Positions 1 through 7,115 are shown, numbered from the stretch's first letter. The stretch is 10,651 nt of DNA from an uncultured Ruminococcus sp. (GCA_937898375.1 CALEJX010000419.1:1-10651), one strand, 5' to 3'. Numbers and translations are program-made. Notes: generated by a model not told the origin, from the letters alone.

Positions 1-326
1 ATAAATCAAGCTGTATCCTTATTACAGACAACGTGAACGAGGAAAGTGTGAAAAGGCTTAAAATTCTTGGCAAGACTAACGACGGCTTCAAGATATCTGA
101 GGAGGATCTTAAACTCAGAGGTCCGGGTGACTTTTTCGGAAGCAGACAGCATGGTCTGCCTGCATTGAAGATAGCGGATATGTCACAGGATATGGAAACT
201 CTCAGAAAAGCACAGGAAGCCGCACAGCTTATCATCACCTCAGACCCCACGCTTGAACATACTGAGAATATATATATCAGGGAACTTGTGGATAAACTGT
301 TTGATAAAACTATGTCAGACAATTAA
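1..326 (+). CDS. recG: ATP-dependent DNA helicase RecG, C-terminal fragment (5' end outside window)
   Basis: RecG is a superfamily 2 helicase that remodels stalled replication forks and branched recombination intermediates. Only about 107 C-terminal residues of a protein normally near 680 are present; the reading frame is open from base 3 to the left edge, so the GTG at 33 is an internal valine and not a start. The fragment opens with SSCILIT, which in RecG follows directly after helicase motif VI (QLRGRVGRG). The RecG C-terminal signature follows: RLKILGKTNDGFKISEEDL, then LRGPGDFFGSRQHGLP. The end fits the helical RecG tail and stops at TAA 324-326. No clear U-run terminator follows. The gene is functionally unrelated to the pilus cluster and probably only a neighbour. 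Confidence 0.95.
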   Translation, partial: KSSCILITDNVNEESVKRLKILGKTNDGFKISEEDLKLRGPGDFFGSRQHGLPALKIADMSQDMETLRKAQEAAQLIITSDPTLEHTENIYIRELVDKLFDKTMSDN

Positions 327-347
327 AAATATGTAAAGCTAAACGGA

Positions 348-390
348 TTTATAAGCTGCAATTAATTGTAAAGTAAAATAGCTTTATAAG
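348..390. repeat. Short palindromes in the recG-membrane gene spacer
   Basis: The 89-base spacer after recG contains TTTATAAG at 348-355 and again at 383-390. The segment TTATAAGCT (349-357) is a near inverted repeat of AGCTTTATAA (380-389). Between them lies the perfect palindrome CAATTAATTG (359-368). There is no U-run, so this does not read as an intrinsic terminator. In such AT-rich DNA it could be an operator or chance. I see no convincing promoter here, only a weak TTGTAA/GATAAA pair. Confidence 0.25.
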
Positions 391-415
391 ATAAAAGAAC
401 AAACCGGAGGTAATT

Positions 416-982
416 ATGGAGCCAATAAAATTTCTTAAGTATATCCTGTCGAGAATGGGGATAATGATAGTTCTTACGCTGTTTTCAGCCTTTGCAGGCA
501 TTGTGCTGATACCTGCGCTGGTAACACTTTTTCCGTCAAGCACATCAGCTTTCAAGAGTTTTTTGACAAATAGCAATGTAGACTCATTTATAGGCTTTGC
601 TGTAATGCTGATATTTTTCCTGAGACTTTTTTATGATGACGGCAAGCGCCACGCCGCATATGAAAACTGGAGCTGGGTAAACATCACAATAGTGTATCTT
701 CTTATGCTCCTTGTGTATTTTATCCCTGCGATTTTCAGAGATTCATTCAGCCAAGAGGGCAAGGGAGATATCTTCTATAAGGTGCTTTACTATCCTTGTA
801 TATGGCTTAATGACGGCATGAATATGAACTATCTTGTGAGCGTTGTCGTGGGTATGGGATCGCTCCTTATAGCGTCTTATTGTATCTATCTCACAGCCTA
901 CAAAGTGTATGTCCACAAGCACCCTGTCATTCTCAGAAGTGTGAAATCTTTTAGTGCGAGCGAGACGGATAATAACGGATAA
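416..982 (+). CDS. Unrecognised four-helix integral membrane protein, 188 aa
   Basis: I do not recognise this family. The start is well supported: GGAGG at 406-410 lies 5 bases before ATG 416. Four hydrophobic segments are visible, at about residues 15-39, 57-73, 88-107 and 139-161. A basic/acidic loop with DDGKRH (about 74-79) follows helix 2, and a soluble loop of about 30 residues between helices 3 and 4 contains RDSFSQEGKGD. The tail (about 165-188) is polar and basic and then ends in ASETDNNG. No catalytic motif, cysteine cluster or signal peptidase site is evident. It lies between recG and the pilus promoter and is separated from pilC by 287 bases, so co-function with the pilus genes is not shown. 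Confidence 0.75.
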   Translation: MEPIKFLKYILSRMGIMIVLTLFSAFAGIVLIPALVTLFPSSTSAFKSFLTNSNVDSFIGFAVMLIFFLRLFYDDGKRHAAYENWSWVNITIVYLLMLLVYFIPAIFRDSFSQEGKGDIFYKVLYYPCIWLNDGMNMNYLVSVVVGMGSLLIASYCIYLTAYKVYVHKHPVILRSVKSFSASETDNNG

Positions 983-1000
983 ATTGTATCATTTGAACAT

Positions 1001-1043
1001 AAAGCGGGTCATTTTCGGTCAGAAAACTGTGTGAACCCACTTT
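1001..1043. other. Imperfect stem-loop downstream of membrane protein gene
   Basis: The outer arms AAAG-C-GGGT (1001-1009) and ACCC-A-CTTT (1035-1043) pair with one C/A mismatch. An inner stem TTTTC (1012-1016)/GAAAA (1022-1026) closes on a GGTCA loop. It lies 19 bases after the stop codon of the membrane protein gene. No U-run follows on either strand, so a factor-independent terminator is only a weak reading; it may be a 3' end stabilising structure. Confidence 0.35.
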
Positions 1044-1102
1044 GAATGTTACTAAATTAATAAAATGTTAGTTTAATTATTCTATTTGTACAAAATCGAT
1101 AA

Positions 1103-1142
1103 ATTTAAGCAGATTATTTTGTAGATAAAAATTCGCTTAAAT
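1103..1142. promoter_or_regulatory. Perfect 8-bp inverted repeat just upstream of pilus promoter
   Basis: ATTTAAGC (1103-1110) is matched exactly by its reverse complement GCTTAAAT (1135-1142), with a 24-base AT-rich spacer. The right arm ends 13 bases before the proposed -35 box. The half-site separation of about three helical turns and the position suggest a binding site for a dimeric regulator, but the AT-rich context makes chance possible. No cognate regulator gene is in the window. Confidence 0.35.
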
Positions 1143-1155
1143 GCCCCTCGATCAC

Positions 1156-1184
1156 TTGCGAAAAGATGAAAATAATGTTATAAT
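1156..1184 (+). promoter_or_regulatory. Probable sigma-A promoter of the pilus operon
   Basis: TTGCGA (1156-1161) and a perfect TATAAT (1179-1184) are separated by exactly 17 bases. Four of six -35 positions match TTGACA. Transcription would begin near 1191, giving a leader of about 80 bases before pilC. This is the best promoter-like match I noticed in the window and lies in its longest gene-free stretch, just ahead of the first pilus gene. Confidence 0.65.
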
Positions 1185-1250
1185 TATAAAAATGCGTTTT
1201 GTGTATTCTTAAAGTTTTTTGTGACGAATGCACAAAATGTATAAATAAGT

Positions 1251-1257
1251 GGAGGTG
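1251..1257 (+). promoter_or_regulatory. Strong Shine-Dalgarno that decides the pilC start
   Basis: GGAGGTG pairs perfectly with the 16S anti-Shine-Dalgarno. It overlaps the in-frame GTG codons at 1249 and 1255, so those cannot be starts served by it. The next in-frame candidate is ATG 1270, with a rather long 12-14 base spacing. ATG 1270 also gives the typical PilC beginning MKKFSYVAKD. Confidence 0.7.
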
Positions 1258-1269
1258 TATCTACATACT

Positions 1270-2466
1270 ATGAAGAAATTTTCCTATGTTGCTAAGGATA
1301 CCTCAGGAAAAACCATAAAGGGTATCTATGAGGCTGAGGATGCACAGGAAGTACTGGACAAGATCCACGAACAAGGTCTGTTCTGTATAAGCTATACAGA
1401 AGCATTGGGCAGCGCAGGCAAACAGTCTGTGCATAAGTTCGATACCAAGGAACTTGCTTTCTGCTGCCGTCAGCTCGCAGCAATGATGACATCAGGTCTT
1501 ACCATTGTTAAGGCGCTGGACATTCTCTACAGAGAAGAAGAGAATAAGGGTGCAAAGGAAGTTTGGAGAGGCGTATATGACGACGTTCAAAAAGGTCAGA
1601 GCTTTACCGAGGCTCTTGACAGCAGACGTGGAAGTTTCCCTGACTTTTTCATCTCAATGGTAGACGCAGGTGAGACCTCAGGTACGCTTGATATGACAAT
1701 GCAGCGTCTGAGCGATTACTACGCAAACTCAAACAAGTTGAACAATAAGGTCAAGAGTGCTATGACATACCCTATCATTCTGGGTGTTCTTTGTATCGTA
1801 ATGGTAATCGGTATGTTTACATTCATCATGCCTATATTCGCAGGACTTATGTCAGAAGATCAGATGCCTGCACTTTCAAAGGCTCTCTTCGCATTCAGTG
1901 ACTTCTTCAAAGCTAAATGGTATATCATTCTTATAGTAGTTCTTGCTATTGTATTCGGTTGGATATACGCTTTGAAAGTACCGTCGATCAGACTTAAATA
2001 TGACTATATCAAGATAAAAATGCCAGCTGTAGGAAAGCTTATGGTAAAGATCTATGAGGGACGTTTCGCAAGAACTCTTTCATCACTTTATTCAAGCGGT
2101 ATCCCAATGGTAGAGTGTCTTGAGCGTTCATCAAGAATACTTGGAAATTCTTACGTTGATAAGATGTTCATTCAGGTAGTTGATGAGGTCAAGCAGGGCG
2201 CACCTCTTTCAGCGTCACTTGCAAAAACAGAGATATTTGAAGGAATGTTCACTTCTATCATATACGTCGGTGAAGAATCAGGTGCTCTCGATGAGATCCT
2301 TGAGAAAACTGCTGACTACTATGAGGAAGAAGCAGACGCAGCTGTTACAAGACTTGTAGGTCTTATGGAGCCATTGCTCATCGTATTCATGGGTGTTGCT
2401 ATCGGTCTCTGCCTTGCAGGTATCTTCCCACTGCTCTATGGTTCACTGTCAGGTCTGGAAGAATAA
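1270..2466 (+). CDS. pilC: Type IV pilus inner-membrane platform protein PilC (GspF family), 398 aa
   Basis: PilC is the polytopic platform that couples the cytoplasmic assembly and retraction ATPases to pilin insertion. The length is usual for the family (about 400). The N-terminus MKKFSYVAKD...GKTIKG is the standard cytoplasmic start. Two tandem T2SSF domains are seen, at about residues 60-190 and 265-390, each with its family motif: GETSGTL (134-140) and GEESGAL (334-340). Membrane segments lie at about 168-193, 217-235 and 367-391. The conserved proline regions TYPIIL and MEPLLI precede the helices. It is the first gene behind the promoter at 1156-1184. Unlike many pilus clusters, no pilB or pilT ATPase gene precedes it. 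A terminator-like hairpin follows and separates it from pilMN by 102 bases. Confidence 0.95.
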   Translation: MKKFSYVAKDTSGKTIKGIYEAEDAQEVLDKIHEQGLFCISYTEALGSAGKQSVHKFDTKELAFCCRQLAAMMTSGLTIVKALDILYREEENKGAKEVWRGVYDDVQKGQSFTEALDSRRGSFPDFFISMVDAGETSGTLDMTMQRLSDYYANSNKLNNKVKSAMTYPIILGVLCIVMVIGMFTFIMPIFAGLMSEDQMPALSKALFAFSDFFKAKWYIILIVVLAIVFGWIYALKVPSIRLKYDYIKIKMPAVGKLMVKIYEGRFARTLSSLYSSGIPMVECLERSSRILGNSYVDKMFIQVVDEVKQGAPLSASLAKTEIFEGMFTSIIYVGEESGALDEILEKTADYYEEEADAAVTRLVGLMEPLLIVFMGVAIGLCLAGIFPLLYGSLSGLEE

Positions 2467-2494
2467 CAGCTTGTTGTTTATGTTCGTTAATTTT

Positions 2495-2539
2495 AAATAT
2501 CTCCTCTCCTTTAAGATGGAGAGGAAAGATATTTGTTTT
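2495..2539 (+). terminator. Terminator-like hairpin between pilC and pilMN
   Basis: CCTCTCC (2503-2509) pairs perfectly with GGAGAGG (2518-2524) around an 8-base loop. The stem is extended by AAATATC (2495-2501) with GATATTT (2528-2534), separated by a small asymmetric bulge (T2502 opposite AAA 2525-2527). TTTGTTTT (2532-2539) overlaps the end of the right arm. This may be a partial terminator, attenuator or processing site within the operon, lowering expression of downstream genes relative to pilC. Full termination would require a second promoter for pilMN, and I see no clear one. Confidence 0.6.
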
Positions 2540-2568
2540 GAAAAATAATTTAAGAGGTGAAGGAATAA

Positions 2569-4053
2569 ATGCTATCATTTGATATTTCTGATAGACAAAT
2601 CAACATTGTTAAAGGTGATAACTCCTCTAACAAGATAAGGATCGAAAGATCTTTGCAGGTAGACGTTCCTGAGGATATGATCCTTAATGGTGAGGTAATC
2701 AACCTTTCAGGTCTTTCTGAGCTTCTGCTCACACAGATCAAGGCCGAGGATATGATGGATAAGGATGCTATCGTTACTTTCTCATCAAGCAACATCGTAT
2801 TCAAGGAGCTTGTAGTTCCAAAAGCAAAGGGTAATGAGTTCCTGCTTATGGTACAGAACCATATGAGTCAGGAAATGGGTATCACAGATGAGTATTCTAT
2901 CTCATATACAGTAGTAGGAGAAGCAGGCGAGGATAACCCTGGCGCAGTTAAGGTACTTGCAACAGCTTGTCCTAGTACGATAGTTGAAAGCTATAGAAAG
3001 CTCTTCAACATCATGGGTATGAACCTCAGATCTGTTAATATCGGATGTAACTCTATCGCAAGAATAGTTCTCGCTGACAAGTCCAATTTGGAGAAAATGC
3101 CGCTGTTGGTTTGTCAGATCGATAAGAACTTCCTTGGTCTGACGCTGTTCGAGAATGGACAAATGGCATTCGCTAGATATGTTCCTATCTCAGAAGATGA
3201 CTATGACTCTGACGATTACATCACAGAGGCTCTTAACGAGAACATCTTCAGAATGGAGCAGTTCAATAAGGCAAGAGGCGGCTCAGGACTTGAGAACGTT
3301 ATCCTCTATGGCTTTATCGAGGACTACATCAAGCTCGTTGACGCTCTCGACGGTCTTGATATAAAGGCTTCCGTACTTGGCGTGCCTGCACAGATCACAG
3401 GTTTCGAGAACTTCGAGTTCACAGTATTCGCTAACGCTATCGGTGCTCTCTATAAGAGAAACAAGGCAACTGAGAAGATCAACCTCCTTGAAGTTGACCA
3501 GTCAACAGGTAAGGGCGGCAGCAGCGGAATGGGCTCATTGCTCATGACAGGCGGTATCTTTGCGGCAGCAGCAGCAGTGCTTATCGCAGGCGCAACACTT
3601 GTTATCCACCTCAGAAAGAATTCTATCGAGAAGGATATCGATAAGACTAATGAAAAGATAGCTGTTTGCAACGAGAAGATCGCTCAGAACCAGATACTTC
3701 ACAATAAGATGATGATCATGCAGGATTATTCAAACTATGTTACATCAGCTAACGCCGCTCTTGAAACACTTCCTGTTGTGTCAAGCGCAATGTTTGATGA
3801 TATCAAGGACGCTCTTGGATCATTCAAGTATGAGGGCTTTACATATAACCTTGAGGCTGGAACAGTAACGCTCACAAAGGTAGAACTTGATGATCAGTCA
3901 GATGTAACAACAGCAATCGATGCCCTTGTAAATACAGGACTCTTCCAGGAAGATGTAGGGTACAACGGATATTCGATCGGTGAAGACGGCAGCTCAGGCG
4001 TAACGCTTGATTCGCTGACACTTTATCTTAAAGAAGAGGGCGAGGGTGAATAA
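2569..4053 (+). CDS. Fused PilM-PilN type IV pilus alignment protein, 494 aa
   Basis: Residues about 1-298 match the PilM actin-like fold: the DISDRQINIV opening, the segment ACPSTIVESYRKLF (133-146) followed by GMNLRSV, and the strand pair around LGLTLFENGQ (189-198). PilN features follow in the same chain: INLL (304-307), the start of the PilN peptide that binds PilM in other bacteria; a glycine-rich linker; one membrane helix (322-348); a short coiled coil (about 350-385); and an extracytoplasmic domain (about 395-490). The result matches the topology of GspL, a natural PilM+PilN equivalent in type II secretion. The usual nucleotide-binding residues of PilM appear replaced (DIGSS becomes DISDR; the second phosphate loop reads QIDKN). 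AGGA at 2561-2564 and GAGG at 2554-2557 precede ATG 2569. The stop is 2 bases before pilO, indicating tight coupling. Confidence 0.85.
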   Translation: MLSFDISDRQINIVKGDNSSNKIRIERSLQVDVPEDMILNGEVINLSGLSELLLTQIKAEDMMDKDAIVTFSSSNIVFKELVVPKAKGNEFLLMVQNHMSQEMGITDEYSISYTVVGEAGEDNPGAVKVLATACPSTIVESYRKLFNIMGMNLRSVNIGCNSIARIVLADKSNLEKMPLLVCQIDKNFLGLTLFENGQMAFARYVPISEDDYDSDDYITEALNENIFRMEQFNKARGGSGLENVILYGFIEDYIKLVDALDGLDIKASVLGVPAQITGFENFEFTVFANAIGALYKRNKATEKINLLEVDQSTGKGGSSGMGSLLMTGGIFAAAAAVLIAGATLVIHLRKNSIEKDIDKTNEKIAVCNEKIAQNQILHNKMMIMQDYSNYVTSANAALETLPVVSSAMFDDIKDALGSFKYEGFTYNLEAGTVTLTKVELDDQSDVTTAIDALVNTGLFQEDVGYNGYSIGEDGSSGVTLDSLTLYLKEEGEGE

Positions 4054-4055
4054 TT

Positions 4056-4775
4056 ATGAAGTTGAATTATCGTGATAAAATGATTTTGATAGTAGTATTC
4101 GTACTGCTTATAGTTGTTGCAGGTTTCATGCTTTTCGTTAAGCCTGCCATTGATGAATGTAGTCAGGCGAGCAGTGACCTTGAGTCTGCAAAGGTACAGC
4201 TCAGTGAGCTTGAGGATCAGGTAGACAAGGATAAAAACCTTGCCGCTGAGATACAGACTCTTTACACAAGCACGTCACAGGTCGCTTCAAATTTCTATGA
4301 TTATCAGGTAGCTTATAAGGCTACTGATAAGGTTCGTGAGCTTTTTGCGGTTGATGATGTTAATATCAAGAACTCAAATATGTCTATCTCAGCATACGGC
4401 AGCACAGTGCTTACACCTTTCTCATATTCTTCAACAACAACATTTACTGACTTTGATACTAAGGTAGATGAATATAATGGCGCAAGTTCAGCTGATTCAG
4501 CAGATTCTGCTGCTGACGCTAATGCAGATGCAAATGCAGCAGCTGATCCAAACGCAGCAGCTGCACAGACTATCGGCTATTACAGCATCAATGTCCAGTT
4601 CACAAGCTCACTTTCAGGTTTCAAGAATTTCGCTGACAACCTGACAACAAATAATGAAAAGAGCATGGTGATCGAGAATGTCAATATTGAGAATGTCAAC
4701 GAGAGCGAGATCTCTGGTACAATGACTCTCAATATGTACGTTCTGAAGAAGCTTGCTGATCCTTCTGCCAGCTAA
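4056..4775 (+). CDS. pilO: PilO-like type IV pilus alignment subcomplex protein, 239 aa
   Basis: PilO is a bitopic membrane protein that pairs with PilN and links the cytoplasmic PilM ring to the fibre. Seen here: a short basic cytoplasmic tail (1-8), one membrane helix (about 9-28), a heptad-like coiled coil (about 36-70), a middle region, an Ala/Asp/Asn-rich linker (about 145-170) and a C-terminal alpha/beta domain (about 173-232). The last includes YYSINVQF, FKNFADNL and alternating strands typical of the PilO ferredoxin-like fold. GAGGG at 4042-4046, within the end of pilMN, lies 9 bases before the ATG, and the genes are 2 bases apart, so translation is probably coupled. Position and architecture carry the call more than sequence identity, which is low in this family. 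Confidence 0.8.
   Translation: MKLNYRDKMILIVVFVLLIVVAGFMLFVKPAIDECSQASSDLESAKVQLSELEDQVDKDKNLAAEIQTLYTSTSQVASNFYDYQVAYKATDKVRELFAVDDVNIKNSNMSISAYGSTVLTPFSYSSTTTFTDFDTKVDEYNGASSADSADSAADANADANAAADPNAAAAQTIGYYSINVQFTSSLSGFKNFADNLTTNNEKSMVIENVNIENVNESEISGTMTLNMYVLKKLADPSAS
4488..4565 (+). repeat. Ala/Asp/Asn/Ser low-complexity linker inside the PilO-like gene
   Basis: A stretch encoding about 26 residues consists almost only of Ala, Asp, Asn and Ser, with repeated SAD, ADAN and AAADPN units. At DNA level it is built from recurring GCAGCTGAT and AATGCAGATGCA-like words. It separates the coiled-coil half from the C-terminal domain and is probably a flexible extracytoplasmic linker whose length may vary between strains by slippage. 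Confidence 0.7.
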
Positions 4776-4786
4776 AAGATAACTAT

Positions 4787-4820
4787 TTGGTAGGATAAGG
4801 AATATCTCTTATCCTGCCAA
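4787..4820. terminator. 13-bp hairpin between pilO and the minor pilin genes
   Basis: TTGGTAGGATAAG (4787-4799) pairs with CTTATCCTGCCAA (4808-4820) over 13 positions with a single G-U wobble and an 8-base loop. It begins 12 bases after the pilO stop. The following bases TTAGTGCTAT do not form a proper U-run, so it may act as a weak terminator, an attenuator or an mRNA stabiliser dividing the assembly genes from the minor pilin genes. The rest of the 147-base spacer is AT-rich without a convincing -35/-10 pair. Confidence 0.5.
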
Positions 4821-4922
4821 TTAGTGCTATATAATGATTAAAAATTTTATATAAGTAATCAACTTGTGTAAAATGAAAAAAGTATAGCAAATATGTCAAT
4901 AAAACTAAGAAAGGTGGTTAAT

Positions 4923-7115
4923 ATGGAAAATACTCCGAAGAGGAAACAAAGAAATAAACCCGGAGTCGTACTTTTCACAGCTGTTGCTGTCATGCTCATG
5001 CTGTCAATACTTCTGACCGCAACTGTTTCTTATGTTTCAATAAACAGAACAAAGACAAATGATAACTATAAGAGCAAACAGGCTTATCTGACAGCTTCAT
5101 CTACGCTTGAAAGCTTTATCAATCAGATACAGACTGATACAGCTCCTACCAATGACCCTACTGCAAAGGCTAAGCAGAAACAGGCTATCGATAACCTTAA
5201 AAAGCTTGCAAGTGCCAATAGCGGTAAGGGTACTACCACTGATGTAAGCTACAATGGCAGTAACGGAAAAAGCGACAATATCGGTACTACCAAGATAACT
5301 ATAGCACAGGAGGGTACAAGTGCCGCAAACATCGTTGTTACTTGTGAAACTACTTACCTTGGAAGAACAGAACAGGTAGCAGCACATATCTCTACTCAGT
5401 CAGTTACAAAGCCAGCTGACTATACAAACACTATCGAGCTTGTCGGTAACGGCGGCGCAGGTTACGATAACCTCAACGTTATCGGTGACATGGCTGGTAT
5501 CAACAACACCACAGGTAAGGTCTACAGATTTACAAATAACACAAGTATTTACGGCTCTTATCTGATGTATGGTTCACTTGATGTTGCAACACAGCCTCTT
5601 ATCATGCTCAAACCTAGCCTTGTAGATGAAAAGCAGGGTTCAACTGTTACTATCTCTGAAAACCTTAACGTTTCAAATGAGTTCAAGATCAACTCCACAA
5701 TGGCAAGAGCAGACGGATATAACTATGTTAATATCGGTCAAAAGATCTCCACTACAAACCACATGAATGTTGGTTCTTCAGGTTTTGATGTTGACCTGTT
5801 CTGCTGTGAAGCTGATATAGGCGGAAATGACTATACACAATATGGTAACTTCTATGTCTATAAGGGTGCAGGCGCTTATAAGGGCGATGCAACATTCGGT
5901 GCAAATGGACAGAATATTAATGGTTCTCTCTACGTTGAGGGTAACCTCAATGTTACAAAGTCACTGAATGTAACAGGTTCAGTTTATGTATCAGGCACTA
6001 TCACAGGCAAGGATAAGATCAACTGCTCAAACATTCAGGAGGGCGTTGTTCTCAGCAAAGCAGGTCGTGACGCAAAGCCACAGATACCTGTATCTGCTGA
6101 TGCCTATGTTTATTATCCTGAGGACTTCTTCATGAGCACGAATACTGATGTAACAACTATTTCAGATCAGTATAAAGCATTTTATAATGGTGCAAACACA
6201 AAGACATTCAATACCTTTGCAAGTGATTGGTCAAATGTTGATTACACGCTTACTGAGAACATAGATCTTACAGGAACAGGAGTTAAGACACCTGTTGAAA
6301 GTCGCTACAAGCTGAGAATAACATCAAGCTGTAAATGGGCTAAAAATGACCTTGACTTTAACAAATTTGGTAATGGTTCAAGAATACTCATTGATGTTTC
6401 TGATTCTTCAGGCGATATTGTTATTATGCTTGAGAATGGTCTTAACCTTGGCTCTAGCTGGGCACCTACTATTGTAGTAAGAAATCGTTCAACTATAACT
6501 GATGCAGCTACGGGCGACAGAAAGTATAACTGTTATTTTGTATCTGACTCAGGTAATTCTATCACACTTAAAGGTATAGACTCAGTAACAGGCAAGTCAC
6601 AACATTTAGGCTCAAGTGCTTGTAACTACAGCTTCGAGGGATTGAAGATATTCGACTATGATACCTACGTTCGTATGTTCAGCGCCGATACTCTTAATAA
6701 ATATAAGGGTAACCCTGGTTCACCTCAGAGCGGCTTTGTCCTCAACCCTACATCTGTAGATGTTGCAGGCTCTTACAGACCGAAAAACAGCAGCATCATC
6801 TTCCTGTTTGCAGAGAACACAACACTTAACGCTACAAATAACAGCTTCTTCCAGGGCTCATTCTATTCACCACAGGCTATCGTTAATATCGCAACAAGTG
6901 GTCTTGGCGGACTTGTGGTAACAGACTCAGCAGGCGGAACAATGACAGTTCAGTGTTGTGCAGTTGGCGTTGTTATAGCAAACAGCTTTGGTAACGCCAA
7001 TACAGCGTTCTATGTATACACCAAGCCTTCAACGACTTCTGTAATGCAGAATGCAAAGGGCGGCAAGGACGATTCAGCATTCGGATATACTCTTGACAGA
7101 TATGATCACTACTAA
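4923..7115 (+). CDS. PilX-like minor pilin with large beta-rich ectodomain, 730 aa
   Basis: The N-terminus is a class III prepilin: a basic leader ending KPG (residues 12-14), a hydrophobic helix (about 15-38), then SINRTKTNDNYKSKQAY followed by TASSTLESF, which matches the PilX/GspK N-terminal pattern. Cleavage by the prepilin peptidase is expected after Gly14. The usual Glu at mature position 5 is absent (VVLFT), as in the GspK/PilX group at the pilus tip. The ectodomain has short beta repeats such as SLYVEGNLNV, SLNVTGSVYV and SGTITGKDKI (about 334-360), like a beta-solenoid or bactofilin-type surface. It ends with FQGSFYSPQAIVNI (about 640-653) and ANSFGNANTAFYVY, the C-terminal style seen in clostridial PilX-domain proteins. 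Two CC pairs lie near 293 and 677. ATG 4923 is chosen over in-frame ATG 4893 because AAGGTGG (4911-4917) lies 5 bases ahead. It is followed closely by the PilV-like gene. Confidence 0.8.
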   Translation: MENTPKRKQRNKPGVVLFTAVAVMLMLSILLTATVSYVSINRTKTNDNYKSKQAYLTASSTLESFINQIQTDTAPTNDPTAKAKQKQAIDNLKKLASANSGKGTTTDVSYNGSNGKSDNIGTTKITIAQEGTSAANIVVTCETTYLGRTEQVAAHISTQSVTKPADYTNTIELVGNGGAGYDNLNVIGDMAGINNTTGKVYRFTNNTSIYGSYLMYGSLDVATQPLIMLKPSLVDEKQGSTVTISENLNVSNEFKINSTMARADGYNYVNIGQKISTTNHMNVGSSGFDVDLFCCEADIGGNDYTQYGNFYVYKGAGAYKGDATFGANGQNINGSLYVEGNLNVTKSLNVTGSVYVSGTITGKDKINCSNIQEGVVLSKAGRDAKPQIPVSADAYVYYPEDFFMSTNTDVTTISDQYKAFYNGANTKTFNTFASDWSNVDYTLTENIDLTGTGVKTPVESRYKLRITSSCKWAKNDLDFNKFGNGSRILIDVSDSSGDIVIMLENGLNLGSSWAPTIVVRNRSTITDAATGDRKYNCYFVSDSGNSITLKGIDSVTGKSQHLGSSACNYSFEGLKIFDYDTYVRMFSADTLNKYKGNPGSPQSGFVLNPTSVDVAGSYRPKNSSIIFLFAENTTLNATNNSFFQGSFYSPQAIVNIATSGLGGLVVTDSAGGTMTVQCCAVGVVIANSFGNANTAFYVYTKPSTTSVMQNAKGGKDDSAFGYTLDRYDHY

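Noticed and set aside
33..326. A free-standing 97-residue gene starting at GTG 33
   Set aside because: The frame is open to the left edge and upstream residues match RecG after motif VI, so this is the tail of recG.
1249..1269. GTG 1249 as the pilC start
   Set aside because: It overlaps the Shine-Dalgarno GGAGGTG and would add seven residues not typical of PilC; ATG 1270 gives the family N-terminus.
983..1269. A c-di-GMP or other riboswitch ahead of pilC, as in some clostridial pilus operons
   Set aside because: I could not find the conserved core motifs or a pairing scheme, and the predicted leader of about 80 bases is short for one.
2471..2499. Possible promoter TTGTTG/TAAATA ahead of pilMN
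   Set aside because: Both boxes are poor matches and the start site would fall within the terminator-like hairpin.
4825..4833. Extended -10 like TGCTATATA upstream of the minor pilin genes
   Set aside because: No acceptable -35 lies at the right distance and the region is AT-rich, so it is not safe to call as a promoter.
4893..4922. ATG 4893 as start of the PilX-like gene
   Set aside because: No ribosome binding site precedes it, while AAGGTGG is well placed for ATG 4923, which yields a proper short basic prepilin leader.
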